Assembly (NCBI GenBank): GCA_015680685.1
Contig: MNCI01030517.1
Location: forward strand, 149,012 to 213,011
From: Gnetum montanum
Lineage: Eukaryota > Streptophyta > Gnetopsida > Gnetales > Gnetaceae
DNA: 64,000 nt
Reading direction: 5' to 3'
Shown: positions 1-10,350 of the stretch, piece after piece
How positions within the stretch are numbered: the stretch's first letter is position 1
Layout: every line of letters begins with the position of its first letter
The notes under the pieces: model-generated
What the model saw: only the letters and a program-made list of their open reading frames with translations
The model's database searches: none
Told to the model about the DNA's origin: nothing
Position numbers and translations under genes: made by a program

Positions 1-1338
1 AAAAAAAAAAAGGAAAAAAAAGAGAGCAAAAAGTGAGGATTCAAAGCACACCCCTTAGACAAAATAAAATTTGGGCTGCAAGCACTGGTTATGGAACCAA
101 AGTGTTCCCTCTAACTAAGGCCCGTCTCGCTTCCCATTCTCTCCTTTGTTTCGTCGGAATGTTGGTGGCTCTTCGAAGATGCATCCTTGTTGTCCATGTG
201 GATGAGTTAGCCAAATGCATTGATGCGAAGTCACTGGAAGTGGTTGGTTTGAGGCCGGAGTTGGAATGAGATTTGCTACGTCACATTAATCACAAAACAC
301 ACAAGGGGCTGTATACCACCTTGTTCTTAGGATCCCATTCCACTTCTCTTCTTTCCATCCTTCTCTCCATTGTTCACCTCATTGCTGGTTGTATCATTAG
401 TGTATATTTTGGTTGATGCTTTGTTTTCTTTTTGGTAAATTCTAGTGGTTAAGACTTTAACTCTTGTTCCAAAGGACATTCCTAGAGCCTACGGACTCTT
501 TGAATGTGGGATTGTCAGGGCATTAAGGGCAGGAGCCTGCTTTGGGGAGGACCCACTGACATTCCTATTTGGAACATTAGTTAACTTTTTTTCCTTAACG
601 TTTTACAATTAATTACCATTTTTGTTCATTTCCATCATGACATCCCTTTTATCGATGCCATAGTTGTCCCTTTTTACCTATCTTTCTTACTCCTTTTCTT
701 TCTCCATTCTACCGCTACTGGAGGTTCGCGATTAGTCATGGGGGTACGAGGCCTGATTTTTCGATTTTTATCCTAAGCGTCGAATTTTTTCGTTTCTTTT
801 CCTAACCCCTACACCTTCGATAGTCATCATCTACATTTTCCCAGATCCATATCAGCCATACCACAACCTAGCCAATGGACTTACACTGCAGCAAGGTATT
901 CTTTACTTAACGATTCAATTACCCTTGCTAATATATGATTGTGTTGTGTGTGCAGATGGCGATTCAATAACAATGGAATGGATCTAAAGCAAACACTTGG
1001 AGTGGAGCAGCGCTGAAGCTGCTATGTAAGGAGTGGAATTGATAATGCGCTTATGGATGGACAACGAAAGGCGCAATCTAGGCGTTGGCAGCAATAAGAC
1101 TCTTCTCTCTTCTTGTCTTCTATTCTCTCTCCTCTTTTCTCTCAGCTGCCAAATATGGCCTGATGTCATTGTAATAAGGTGTTCACCCTTGTTGTCATGA
1201 ACACTAGTTTTTGTCAAGTCTTGTAATAAAGACCGTTCACATGTCATCCCAGTAGTTCCATTTTCCCTAATAATCCCATACCTACCTGATATCATTGTAA
1301 GGAACTCGATGACAAGTTTTCATTCAGTCATGGGGGTA
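1..1338 (+). mobile_element. Family A (copy A0) 3' internal region
   Basis: This is the untranslated 3' part of a family A Ty3/gypsy element whose 5' end lies left of the window. Positions about 490-590 match, on the opposite strand, 53850-53930 of copy A5 and 5580-5650 of copy A2; the shared block ends in a GGACCCACT-like string. Positions about 1180-1338 match A5 just outside its LTR (a CATGAACAC block, AATAATCCCATA, and CTCGATGACAAG against CTTGAGGACGAG). A polypurine tract, GTCATGGGGGTA, ends at 1338 and abuts the LTR. A splice-acceptor-like TGTGTGCAG precedes an ATG at 956, but only four codons follow before a stop. No coding sequence can be supported. The first 32 bases are A-rich. CpG is better preserved here than in the centre of the window. 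Confidence 0.7.
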
Positions 1339-2199
1339 TGATGAGACGCGACCTGCATGAGCCATGATATTGTGTACGCGATATCGTGGCCGCCGCAATA
1401 TCGCGTCTTTCCCTGCGATATCGCGTACGCGATATCGAAGTCAACTGCCATATTTATAAATAAGAGGCGGCCCTCCCCTCATTTCTAAATCCTGGCTAGA
1501 AGTAGCGAAGCTCTGGCAGATTGATCACTCCAGAGTTATAATTTTTCCCATGTGCCCACAGTAGGAGTCCTAGAGTGAACGGCTCTTTATTCGAGTAGCT
1601 TGTAACCTGAACCCAAGTAGTGTACGGCAATAAAGACGAACTTGATTGGATAAACCTTGTAGCACGTGGTTTTATTTATTGTTGTTTATTTACTGCTTTC
1701 CTAGTGTGTTCAAGTACGACTTGATTACGAGCATCTACGTATGTGTACGGCTAATCAAGGAATCGGCTGCTTATCACACTTAGGCTAAATAGGTGCCTCA
1801 GTACGACTGCTTTGAGCACTTGCATTACTTGTGGTGATCCCAGTAATGATTAGCGTTTGGTCAGCCACAGTTGCATAGTTTAGGGTGTGTCCGGTAAGTG
1901 GGAACGGATGCTGACGCTAGTTAATTTAGACTAGGACATTAGTTAGAGTTAGTTTAGTTTTCTCAACCCTCTCTCTTATAGCTTAGAAGATAAACCGTGA
2001 AAATACCAAAAAAATCATATACCTCAGACTTGCTTAACCATACATCGTGACACCTACAAGCAAGCCTGGGAAGACAACGAACGATTAACCCCAAGTGTTT
2101 CTTTTGGCGTTAAGGCATTTAGTCTGCGGAGTTCAACCGGATCGCGCGTGCACGCTCATATTCGTATGGTTGAGTGTAGGAGTACCTCACCACTCATCA
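1339..2199 (+). repeat. Family A LTR (3' LTR of A0)
   Basis: The 861-bp LTR begins TGATGA and ends TCATCA, an inverted terminal repeat shared by every intact copy in this window. U3 is only about 110 bp and holds clustered GATATC/CGCGATATCG palindromes at 1361-1433. A TATA box (TATTTATAAATAA) lies at 1451-1463 and an AATAAA at 1629-1634. The end (GTTGAGTGTAGGAGTACC, then CACTCATCA) matches the LTR ends at 12551, 21572, 31049 and 38092. It follows a polypurine tract, so it is a 3' LTR. The flanks GGGTA and CCAAG do not form a target duplication, as expected if the 5' end lies outside the window. Confidence 0.9.
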
Positions 2200-2864
2200 C
2201 CAAGCCTAGCCCAACCCTATAAATACCCTATCAATTCACACAAACTAGAGGAGGCAAAAAGAAGAAGATGGAGGGAGGCAAAAATTGGAGAGATTGGCAA
2301 TTCTGAAAAATTGGAGAGATTGGCAATTCTGAAAAAGAACAGAACTTGCAATCCTTGGGTGTTCGGCACATCTGATTGTTGGCTTTCAAGTTTTTCTCAC
2401 GTTCATCCCATTTCATCGTCGCATCATCGCATCATATCATTCTGGGGCTAGGCGTTTGACTTGCCATCCACATGTGTGCAACTACGCTTTGACAGGTGCA
2501 TATTCCTATTTGAACAATACAATACAGCTTCATCATTGCCTCTTATTTACATTATTTACTTTGGTTTATGCTTTGTTTACAATATAACTCTATTTATGCT
2601 TTATTTATAATTCAGTACGCTTTGTTTACATTTCGTATCGTCGTTTGCATTCTGTTTACATCCCGTTTACAATAACCCTAGTGCTAGTCATAGCTTACGC
2701 TCGAGGAAGTCCTTGGTTGATTTGCGTGCAGACCATCCAAGGCACTCTACCTTCGTTTACTTTTCCAGCTTGCCCTCAGGTGAAGACATGATCAGCTGTG
2801 TCTGTCCAACAATATCTGTGTCTGTTTCCCTTCCAGCCTTACACCGAAGATTTAGGACAGTACA
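2200..2864 (+). repeat. Family B LTR, 3' part
   Basis: This segment matches the minus strand of about 60114-60690. Shared landmarks, in order, are TATA (CTATAAATACCC, 2218), a GACTTGYCATCCACATG block (2459), CAATACAATACAG (2515), GACCATCCAAGGCACTCTAC (2730), a CTTGCCCTCA block (2769), and CCTTACACC followed by CAGTACA (2837-2864). The U3 portion is missing because LTR A of copy A0 abuts it at 2199/2200. The likely LTR end is CAGTACA at 2864, after which the A2 extra-ORF sequence resumes. It could be the remnant of a 5' or 3' LTR, or a solo LTR. Confidence 0.75.
2283..2334 (+). repeat. 26-bp direct duplication
   Basis: Two adjacent perfect copies of a 26-bp unit starting ATTGGAGAGATTGGC lie just downstream of the LTR B TATA box. 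The corresponding stretch of the LTR B copy at 60 kb lacks them, so the duplication is specific to this copy. Confidence 0.85.
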
Positions 2865-2939
2865 CCAAGTTACTCTTTATCTTTCATATCTAACGAAGAT
2901 TACTTGGCCATTAATTGCTTGACTTTTTATATTTTGAAG

Positions 2940-4642
2940 GTGTTTATGTCCTTATGTGCTATGTGATTTGCTAGATCTTACATTTTGATTCAAAGTTGGA
3001 TTAATTCTTCTTGTAGTCTTTGAATCTCCGATTCAACGTGTTGTAATCGTGTTTCAAAAATAACTAACTTTCTTTTTATGAAGATTAATTTAGAATAAAC
3101 TACAATGATATCATTGAAAACATCAAAAAGGTTCTATATAACTTGGCCTATTTGGAATAGTCTATCAAGGGCATCTTCATGCTCTTAGTAGACATTACTT
3201 CTTTTCCCCTATCCTTATCCTTTCCATGTGTCTATAATTGTTTAGGTATCTTTGACTTCTAAAAACTCTATGGATGGTTCAACAAGGATATTGAAGGCTT
3301 CTTTGATGTGATCAATTTTCAACTCCACTACTCCTTATGCATCTGTATGCTCCATGATCATCACCATGGTTCCTTCTTCTATTTCCAATGTTACTTCAAA
3401 TGATGCAGCATTACTAGAAATTTGTTACATCTAATCTTCTTTTGCTACTTGCAAGGAGACTTGACCACTAGTAAGTCTTATTTATACTATAAGATGGCTT
3501 GGATTTTCTATGACTTGGTAAATGTTGGATATTTTCCTACTTTTCCAGCTCATAGTTTTAGCAATTTATTACAAATGACTCATAGCAAGCCTATAGTCTC
3601 TTTGTTCTACTATTGCTATTGATTTATTGGATCATTCTTATTTTGTACCTATAGTTGGTATGTTTGTTGCTAGTGGGGATGTTGTTGCTACCCTCATGCT
3701 TGGTGGGTTTTTCACCTAATCTTTCTTTGATGGCACTAGCTTAGATATTTTAGCTTAAGGCACATTTGGAGCTTTTGTTATTACATCATTAGTGTATCCC
3801 AAAATGCCTACTTTCCTAGATAGTTTTCTAATTAGCTAGGGGAATGGAAATGTTGGCTTCCTTGTCTTCTTCTCAAATTTCCTTTGAGGTTTTAAAAATA
3901 GTAGGTAAGCCATATTTGCTTGAAACTTTCCCATTAAAATTATACTTTCCCTAGTAGCTTATGTGCAAATTTTGTTTAATCTCTTGGTGGGAAAAATATG
4001 ATATGTACCAATATTAAAGTAGATATTCTCTATAGTAAAAAATCTAGTATACTCCTTATCTATGATTCCATATTCCCTTTATAACCAAAGATTTCTTGCA
4101 TCTATATAAGATCTTCCAAAAATCTAGGTGATGGAAGCTCCAACATTCAGAAGATTTAATACCCTTATAATTGCTTTAACTGAGTATGACACTATGGCAC
4201 CTTCAATTTTGACCATGACATCATCTTATCTGTTGTGCCAAAATTAGTAAGTTTCTCCTAGGTACTAATCACCATTAGTAGAAAGTGTTGGCCAAAATGA
4301 TAAAGGTTGAAATTTTTCCTTAACTACTACTAGGGAAAACTCCATGAATGGGCCAAAATTCAATTCCACAATAGTTATGAACATGATTAACTTATCTCCT
4401 ATGGCTTGGACACCTTCCTTTACAAGTGTGAGCTGTTGGCTTAGTTTCAAATATGGTGGGGGTACTACAACCTCTACTTATGCAAATTACACTATTGGAG
4501 GCATAAGTTGCTGAATAGAAAATGAATAAGCCTCTTGGTCCTCAATAAGAGATTGATCTCCTCTTCCTTTTTCTCTTCTTCTAGGCCTTTTATTACATGA
4601 TTATGATGGTCCTCTAGCTTCAAGGATTCTCTTTGAATGCAT
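2940..4642 (-). pseudogene. Family A extra 3' ORF (A2 copy), decayed
   Basis: This is homologous to the plus-strand ORF at 35370-37609. Aligned stretches include TGTGGAATTGAATTTTGGCC (rev. 4370) with the match at 35628; ATTTTAATGGGAAAG (rev. 3930) with ATTTTAATGGGCAAG at 36063; and the LIRKL-type block. The ATG at 4642-4640 lies directly after an acceptor-like CCTATGTAG, as in the other copy. The N-terminal half resembles the 'putative plant transposon protein' / Athila extra-ORF type, judged only by eye. The distal end (rev. 3000-3100) is Lys/Glu/Leu-rich and heptad-like. Many stops are present. It sits 3' of pol in element A2, the position of Athila env-like ORFs. Family B LTR sequence truncates it at about 2865-2940. 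The function is unknown. Confidence 0.65.
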
Positions 4643-5270
4643 CTACATAGGTGATGTTATGAATACCCTAAAAAATAGGAAGAAATCCTAGTTATTCATA
4701 ACCCTTCTTCACGTTTTGAGTTTTGATAAAAAAATGCAAAAAGATGATTGATTTTATTTTCAATTATGATTGTAGTATTTGAAATTTCATTAATTATGAA
4801 AAGAACCAAATTTAAAATTTATCATAATTAAAAATTATTTGTAAAATTAAATAATTCTAAGTATTTGCCTCAAACTTTGTTAAGTAAGAATTGTCTGCAA
4901 TTGCACAATGTTCCTAGGAGATATAAATTATGAGTTTATTAGCATTAATTAGATTTTAAAAACTTAACATGAGAGATCATAATATTATTACCCTTGTAAT
5001 CAAATAATCCAAGCATCAGTGAAAATTCCAAAAATTACCCAAACATTCTCTCTTGACGATAGACAAGCTCACTTCCAAAGCTCAAGAATTCAAGAATGAC
5101 TGAACTTGAATAGTTGAGATGAAAGATAGGACTATTTGAAGGCTCTTGGATGTGAAAATAAGATGAACTCCTTTTGCATTTGAAGGCAAAATAAAAAATG
5201 TGGCTAATGGTATGTGCCTATATATTTTTTTTCATGAGGATGATATTGTATCTACAATATCACTTTGAAA
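4643..5270 (-). promoter_or_regulatory. U3-like region and leader upstream of the extra ORF (A2)
   Basis: On the minus strand, a GATATTGTAGATACAATATC palindromic stretch (5238-5262) is followed by a TATA-like AAAATATATAGGC and then about 600 bp of AT-rich leader ending at the acceptor-like CCTATGTAG before the ATG. The same order (GATATT cluster, CTATAGGGG, leader, intron-like stretch, TAG-ATG) occurs at 34783-35369. The GATATC-type words are those of the family A U3. Promoter activity is inferred, not shown. Confidence 0.4.
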
Positions 5271-7000
5271 AAATTTAAAATTTTCACTTGATTTTAAGGA
5301 AAAATATTAGCAAATCTGGATGCCTAGAAGGTTTAAAGGTTATCTAAAGAGATTCTAATTAGAGAATGATGCTTAGAATTGACTAAATTGCCTGTGGAAT
5401 ATGAAGAATGATGATAAACAATGTTCTTGGGCAAAGTAGAGTATATATGGCTAATGATTGATTATGATAGAAATGGTTAAGTATATGAATCAATGAATGA
5501 TATGAAAGGCGATAGAGCAACTAGGAAAAAGTAAGATGAGGTGGAATTGATTGTGAAGTATGAGAATCAAGAGTTGTACATGTGGATCTTCCCCACAGTA
5601 GGCTTTTGCCCTTAATGCCCTTCTATAACCACACTTATAAATGTCCATAGGCACTTAAGGAATTGAATGTGAATCATATCTATCTTCCAATACCCACTTA
5701 GAATTGCTTCAACAAGAAAATAACACTATGCTATGTAAAATTATTAAATTATAATTATATATACTAGTGTGGTGAAATAATGAATTAGAGAAAATGAGAC
5801 ATAAGGTATCTTATGATAATCATAGTGAATCTTGTATGTGAGGCATGGTGAAAGCAATTATTATACCTTTCTATCCATGTTCTAAACCAAGTCCATACCA
5901 CTTATCAATGACATTACATTGATTCCCCTTGACTATGAACCACAAGACTAATCACAACCATATGGTGATATCATTACTCATATGAAAAGCTTATGAAATA
6001 GAAAGCACAAGTAATTAATTATAACATTTTTATCCTTTTGGACATCTTGACCATTAGTTAGAAGGGTGCCTTCAAGCATAGGTAACATGTATTGCTAGCA
6101 CCATAGCCAATGCTAATCTCGTTAGTGATGTACCTTTAGGCATGGATAACATGCCTTTCTAGTCACATGATGAAACTAATCTAAGAGATCATGAGATTCT
6201 TAAAAGTAGTCTACTTTAGGCATGTATAACATGTTTTTCTAGTGTTACCTCAAAAATGTTTATTATGTATACAAATTAATTATTGTGTTAACCTTACTAG
6301 AGGACTACCTTTAGGCATGGATAACATGTTTTTCCATTGTCATAATAAGGCAACAACTATTATTTTTAAGAACATGCTTCTATTTTAATAAATATTTAAG
6401 CAATAATATGACAATGTGGAGGACTAGAACTCATAGAAGAAGTCCAAAGGATCAAAAAATCCCCTTGATGCTACACCTTTTCTTAATCCTCTTAGTTGTT
6501 TCCCATTTCCTTAATGCATAAAGATCATGAGTTAATTTTAGGTTTGAAAAATGAGAATTACATAATGCCCATGGTAAGAACTTCTTGTTAATAGAAATGG
6601 AGGAAATGGATGATGTTATTTCACTATATATATAATTACTTCTTTAATAATTTTATAACTTAGGGTGAAATTCTCCGTGTGTAGACATCTTGCTTATTAT
6701 TAATGATTATATTGGTAAAACAATAAAGATATATGCAAGGTGTAAATTAAAATATGTAAAGAATGAAAAAGTGTATAAATAATAAAAGATATGAAGAATA
6801 AGAAAACATATGAAGAAATTAAAAAAAAATAAGAAAATATGAAAGAATTGAAAATTGAATAAGAATTAAGAAAAGTGTAAAGAAACTGAAAAATAAGAAA
6901 TGAAAATGGAATGTATTCTTAAGGCCTAGTTAAAATATGGCAATTACCCATGACTAATATTGAAGGAGGATATATAGAAGATTGAGCATTGCTTATCTTT
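5271..7000 (-). mobile_element. Family A element A2, 3' untranslated region
   Basis: No coding sequence is visible. The stretch is collinear with 53500-55050 of copy A5 on the same strand. Matches include the CTTCCCCACAGTAGGCTTTTGCCC block at 5589 with 53853; four degenerate repeats of TTTAGGCATGGATAACATG (6070, 6130, 6210, 6312), matched at 54267 in A5; and CCCATGACTAA at 6947 with 55047. Positions 6720-6910 are a low-complexity GAAAAATAAGAAA stretch, and A5 has a similar one at 54840-55010. Confidence 0.65.
6060..6335 (-). repeat. Degenerate ~70-bp tandem repeats with AGGCATGGATAACATG
   Basis: The plus strand reads GCATAGGTAACATGTATTGCTAG (6076), GCATGGATAACATGCCTTTCTAG (6138), GCATGTATAACATGTTTTTCTAG (6218) and GCATGGATAACATGTTTTTCC (6315). 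Spacings are about 60-100 bp. Copy A5 has only one clear unit (54270), so the array grew in A2 or shrank in A5. Confidence 0.7.
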
Positions 7001-9216
7001 GATAAATGCTATAGTAGGATTTGCAAGTTGCTAAAAATTTTGCAATGGTGTGACTTGTTGAATGTTGATCAAAATAAGCTTTTTTGGGCTATCACGGTGA
7101 TAGATATGCATGACACCATTATGATAAGTAGCATGGACAATATAAGATTCTTTTCATGATGTTTGAAATTTATTACACTGGGTAACATGGTTGGAATTGT
7201 AGTATAGGACTTTATTGCTTGGCTTGATAGTAACTTCTCTAATCTTGGTATCATGTCTATGCTTAGTATATGTCTTATAGATCTTATTAAATAGTAGAGC
7301 TACTAGAAAATTTTCATCCAATAAGTTTTAATTAATTAAACATTATTTTTGGGCAAAGTTGAAGTCTAAATCTAAAGAACATGTGGTAGTTAGGGTACAA
7401 ATCGTAGATTGACTTGATAAAGTAGGTAGTTTGCCATATACTAATTCATATGGTAAGTACGCTATAGGTAGTTTCCAAGTTTATTGATAGGCCTAAAGAG
7501 CATCATTTAATTTAGTACTCTAGTCTTTTCTATATTGACTAATGATTGTAGTTAAAATTCATGTTCAATCATGTTCTTATGTTACGAAGAAGAAAGTAAG
7601 TACAAGCAAACTTTGACTTACAAGTTATGACATTAAAATTCATGTTCTTATAAATCATGTTACAAAGAAGAAAGTAAGTGCAAGCAAACTTTGACTTACA
7701 AGTTCTGACAATAAGATACGAGAGCCTATGAATACCAACCAGAAGCAATGAACACCATTCAGAATAATGAAGATGATAACCACAAAGTAAATACATGAGA
7801 TCATAAGTAAACACAACATTAGTGCGATGCTTACAAAATAATGAATAATGAAGTAGTAAAAATGGATTATGAAGCATAGATGTGCATGAAACATTAAGTA
7901 AGTGAATATGGAGTTATAATGATGTTGAAGGAGTCATTAAGCATCCTTTGCTAGAGAAGTGAAGAATAAGAATTGAAGAAGAATTAATGGATTAATAAGA
8001 ACATTAGAGAAGAAAATACACTATGAAATACATAAATAAATAAGCTAAAGCAATTAGTAACTCAAAGATATGAAGTAGATGTTATGAAACAAAGAGTTCA
8101 TAATGGACATCTAAGCACCATAATCAAAAGGTATGAGAAGTGACTTGAAGTTGATAAGCATCCAAGTATCACAACCAAAAGATTTAAGAAGTGACTCAAT
8201 GTTAAGAAGTAAGCATTGTAGGAGACATGTGCGATCCTTATAGTATAGGATCTAGTTTCCTAAAGAGTAAGAGAAGGACTAAGTTGTGCCATACGTACCC
8301 TGGTCTAGTTTCTTAAATAAAAAGAAAATATCATATAGAAGGTTACAATGGTAGAGGAAAAAGGATTATAAAGAAGTTCTTCATAAAGTCTAGTGAATCA
8401 AGATAGTGACTCATAAATATGAGTTAAGCTAAGTTGGTATGAACTAGCCAAGTGCAATGCAAGGTTGAAGATGAATGTAGTAAATTCTAAATAATATGAT
8501 TAAAAAGAATGATATACATTTCTCATGGATTAGATCCTTGGGTAATTAGAGTTTTCCATGAGACATAAAAAAAATTTAACAATTGATCCCAAGGTGTTAC
8601 ATAAGTTTCTTAAATGTAGCTCTTGTGAAGTGCATTTCATTATTTAAGATTAGTATCCTTGGCACTCCAAATCTATTTCTCACATGTTACTAAAACAATT
8701 TGGCTACTATTATTGATGTGTAATCCTTAACTATAGAAACTTTTACCCTTTTATACAATAATCAATAATGACTATTAAATATGCTTTTCCATTTGACATT
8801 GAAGTAATGGATCCCATAAAATCAAATCCTCATATGTCAAATGGTGCCAACAATTGTATCAATTATTATGAACCTTTATGTATAGCTGTTATTCCTCCAT
8901 TATGCTAACATTATTCATAAGATTGAACAAATTAATGTATGTCTTGGAATATGATAGGACAAAAATATTTAGTCATGAGCATTTTAATGGATGTTCATCA
9001 TCATGCATAATGGCCTCCACACGATCCTTCATGTGCATCTTGAAAAATTCTTTGTTAGCTTTCCTTTGGCGCATACCATCTGATGAGTTCATCAGCATAA
9101 ATTTTATAGAGATTATTCTTGATTTCAATGAAGTATTTTACTCAATGAATAGATTGCTTCTTCTTCTTCTTATCCCATTTAGTAGGGATTTCTTGAGTGG
9201 TTAAATAGGTCAATTA
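7001..9216 (-). pseudogene. Family A integrase region (A2), interrupted
   Basis: This is the C-terminal part of pol, read on the minus strand and collinear with 55150-56030 of A5. Positions 7381-7558 match 55480-55650 (Y-A-V-Y-ACACCAACTCATA-like block). Positions 8580-8870 match 55720-55980, which encodes the integrase core: GIDFMDP-like around the first Asp, SNGK, and the second Asp region FDNG (both seen in A5). Stops are frequent and no frame is open for more than about 100 codons. A block of about 1 kb (7559-8540) is inserted inside it, and the gag-only copia element at 9217 interrupts it further 5'. The enzyme would have integrated the cDNA into chromatin; this copy is dead. Confidence 0.65.
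7559..8540. mobile_element. Unclassified ~1-kb insertion in the A2 integrase
   Basis: This segment has no counterpart between the matching flanks in A5. It opens with a 78-bp tandem duplication (AGAAAGTAAG at 7591 and 7669). It also contains a degenerate ~52-bp duplication at 8110-8210 (an ACCATAATCAAAAGGTATGAGAAGTGACTT-type unit) and a GATCTAGTTTCCTAAA/GGTCTAGTTTCTTAAA pair (8249, 8310). No coding domain or TG...CA termini were recognised. It may be a non-autonomous element or a local rearrangement. Confidence 0.45.
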
Positions 9217-10294
9217 TGTTGATGTTTTGTTATGTCAAAACCTTAAGGAAAATGAAGAAAATGGAATGTTTGTGGTGGATTATGATTTTGTAGGATATGA
9301 ATAAGAACTCCACAATGAAACTTAAGAACTCAAGGAAATGAGATTTATGAAAAGAAGTCAAAATGAAGACTACATGGGCAATATGAGAGCATGGATGAAA
9401 ACGAAGACTACAAATCAAATGAAGCTTCTCCAAGGACTAGCAAGAAGGAAATCCAACAAGAGAAAGCCTTAGAAGATAGAGCTTAAAAGTTGAGGAGATA
9501 TTTCTAAGAACAATGGATGTCTACATCTAAGAGTAGATGTCTCCTTGTAGATGTCCCATTTTTCAGTGCGATGTCTCTCTTGAATTAAGGCCAATCTCAG
9601 GTAGACACCCCAACTTCAAAGGAGATGTCTACACTAGTCATTTAGTAGTAGTTGCATGAATTTTGAGGAATTTTTGGAAACTCCGAGGCTATGAGAATAT
9701 ACCAAAATCTTGGAAATTATGTAAGGACTATTCGCATTCAATCTCCTAATTCTCTATTCTATGTTATTCTATTCTTGCTCTTCATTGTAATATCATTTAC
9801 TTGGTTGTATGTTGTACCAAGCTTTAAGTACAAGGACTTGTAAATTTAGTTACATTCTTTCCTTATGTCTTTCTCTTTTTCTTGTAGCCCTATAGGGTTG
9901 ATGTGCTTCTTGTGAGAAGGCATGCACATTGAGCTTGTTGGAACCTTGTAGGGTTGAGTGGTTTTGTAGTGTCAAAACAATCTTGAGTGGAGCTTAATTT
10001 TGTAAAGGTTATGGGATCCTTGAAACCACATTTTGAGCTTGTTGAAACCTTACAGGATTGAGTAATTTCATAGTGACAAAAGACTCCAGAGAGGCACTGA
10101 AATTTTGTATAGGGTGTGATGCCCTTCAAACCACATTTTATTAAGAAACAAAGCTTAGAGGTATGCATGGATTCTACCCTCTAAGTGTGGACATACCCAA
10201 GTTGGGGAACCATGTAAAATTTGGTGTGTTTGTGTGGTAGATGTAATTTTATTTGAGGAACTTATTCAACCCCCCTTTAAGTTCTCGATCCACA
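9217..10294 (+). repeat. 5' LTR of the gag-only copia element
   Basis: The 1078-bp LTR aligns along its whole length with 14308-15371, at roughly 85-90% identity by eye, mostly transitions. Positions 9517-9640 contain repeated GATGTC/GACATC words (ATGGATGTCTACATC, AGTAGATGTCTCC, TAGATGTCCC, GCGATGTCTC, GTAGACACCCC, GAGATGTCTAC). No open reading frame is meaningful. Confidence 0.85.
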
Positions 10295-10296
10295 AG

Positions 10297-10310
10297 TGGT
10301 ATCAAAGCTC
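10297..10310 (+). other. Primer binding site, tRNA-iMet type
   Basis: TGGTATCAAAGCTC follows the LTR end CCACA plus AG. The plant copia consensus is TGGTATCAGAGC, so there is one G-to-A change. Confidence 0.85.
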
Positions 10311-10350
10311 GGTACTCTCAAGTTTGTGCTTCAACTTTTAAAAGTGAACT

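Noticed and set aside
33-269. 78-codon open frame at the left edge
   Set aside because: No homology or domain recognised, and the region aligns with non-coding 3' UTR of family A.
2095-2451. 118-codon plus-strand frame crossing the LTR A/LTR B junction
   Set aside because: It spans the border of two different repeats, so it cannot be a single ancestral gene.
7569-7894. Two overlapping minus-strand frames of 79 and 102 codons
   Set aside because: They arise from a 78-bp tandem duplication in an AT-rich insertion; no shared amino-acid motif.
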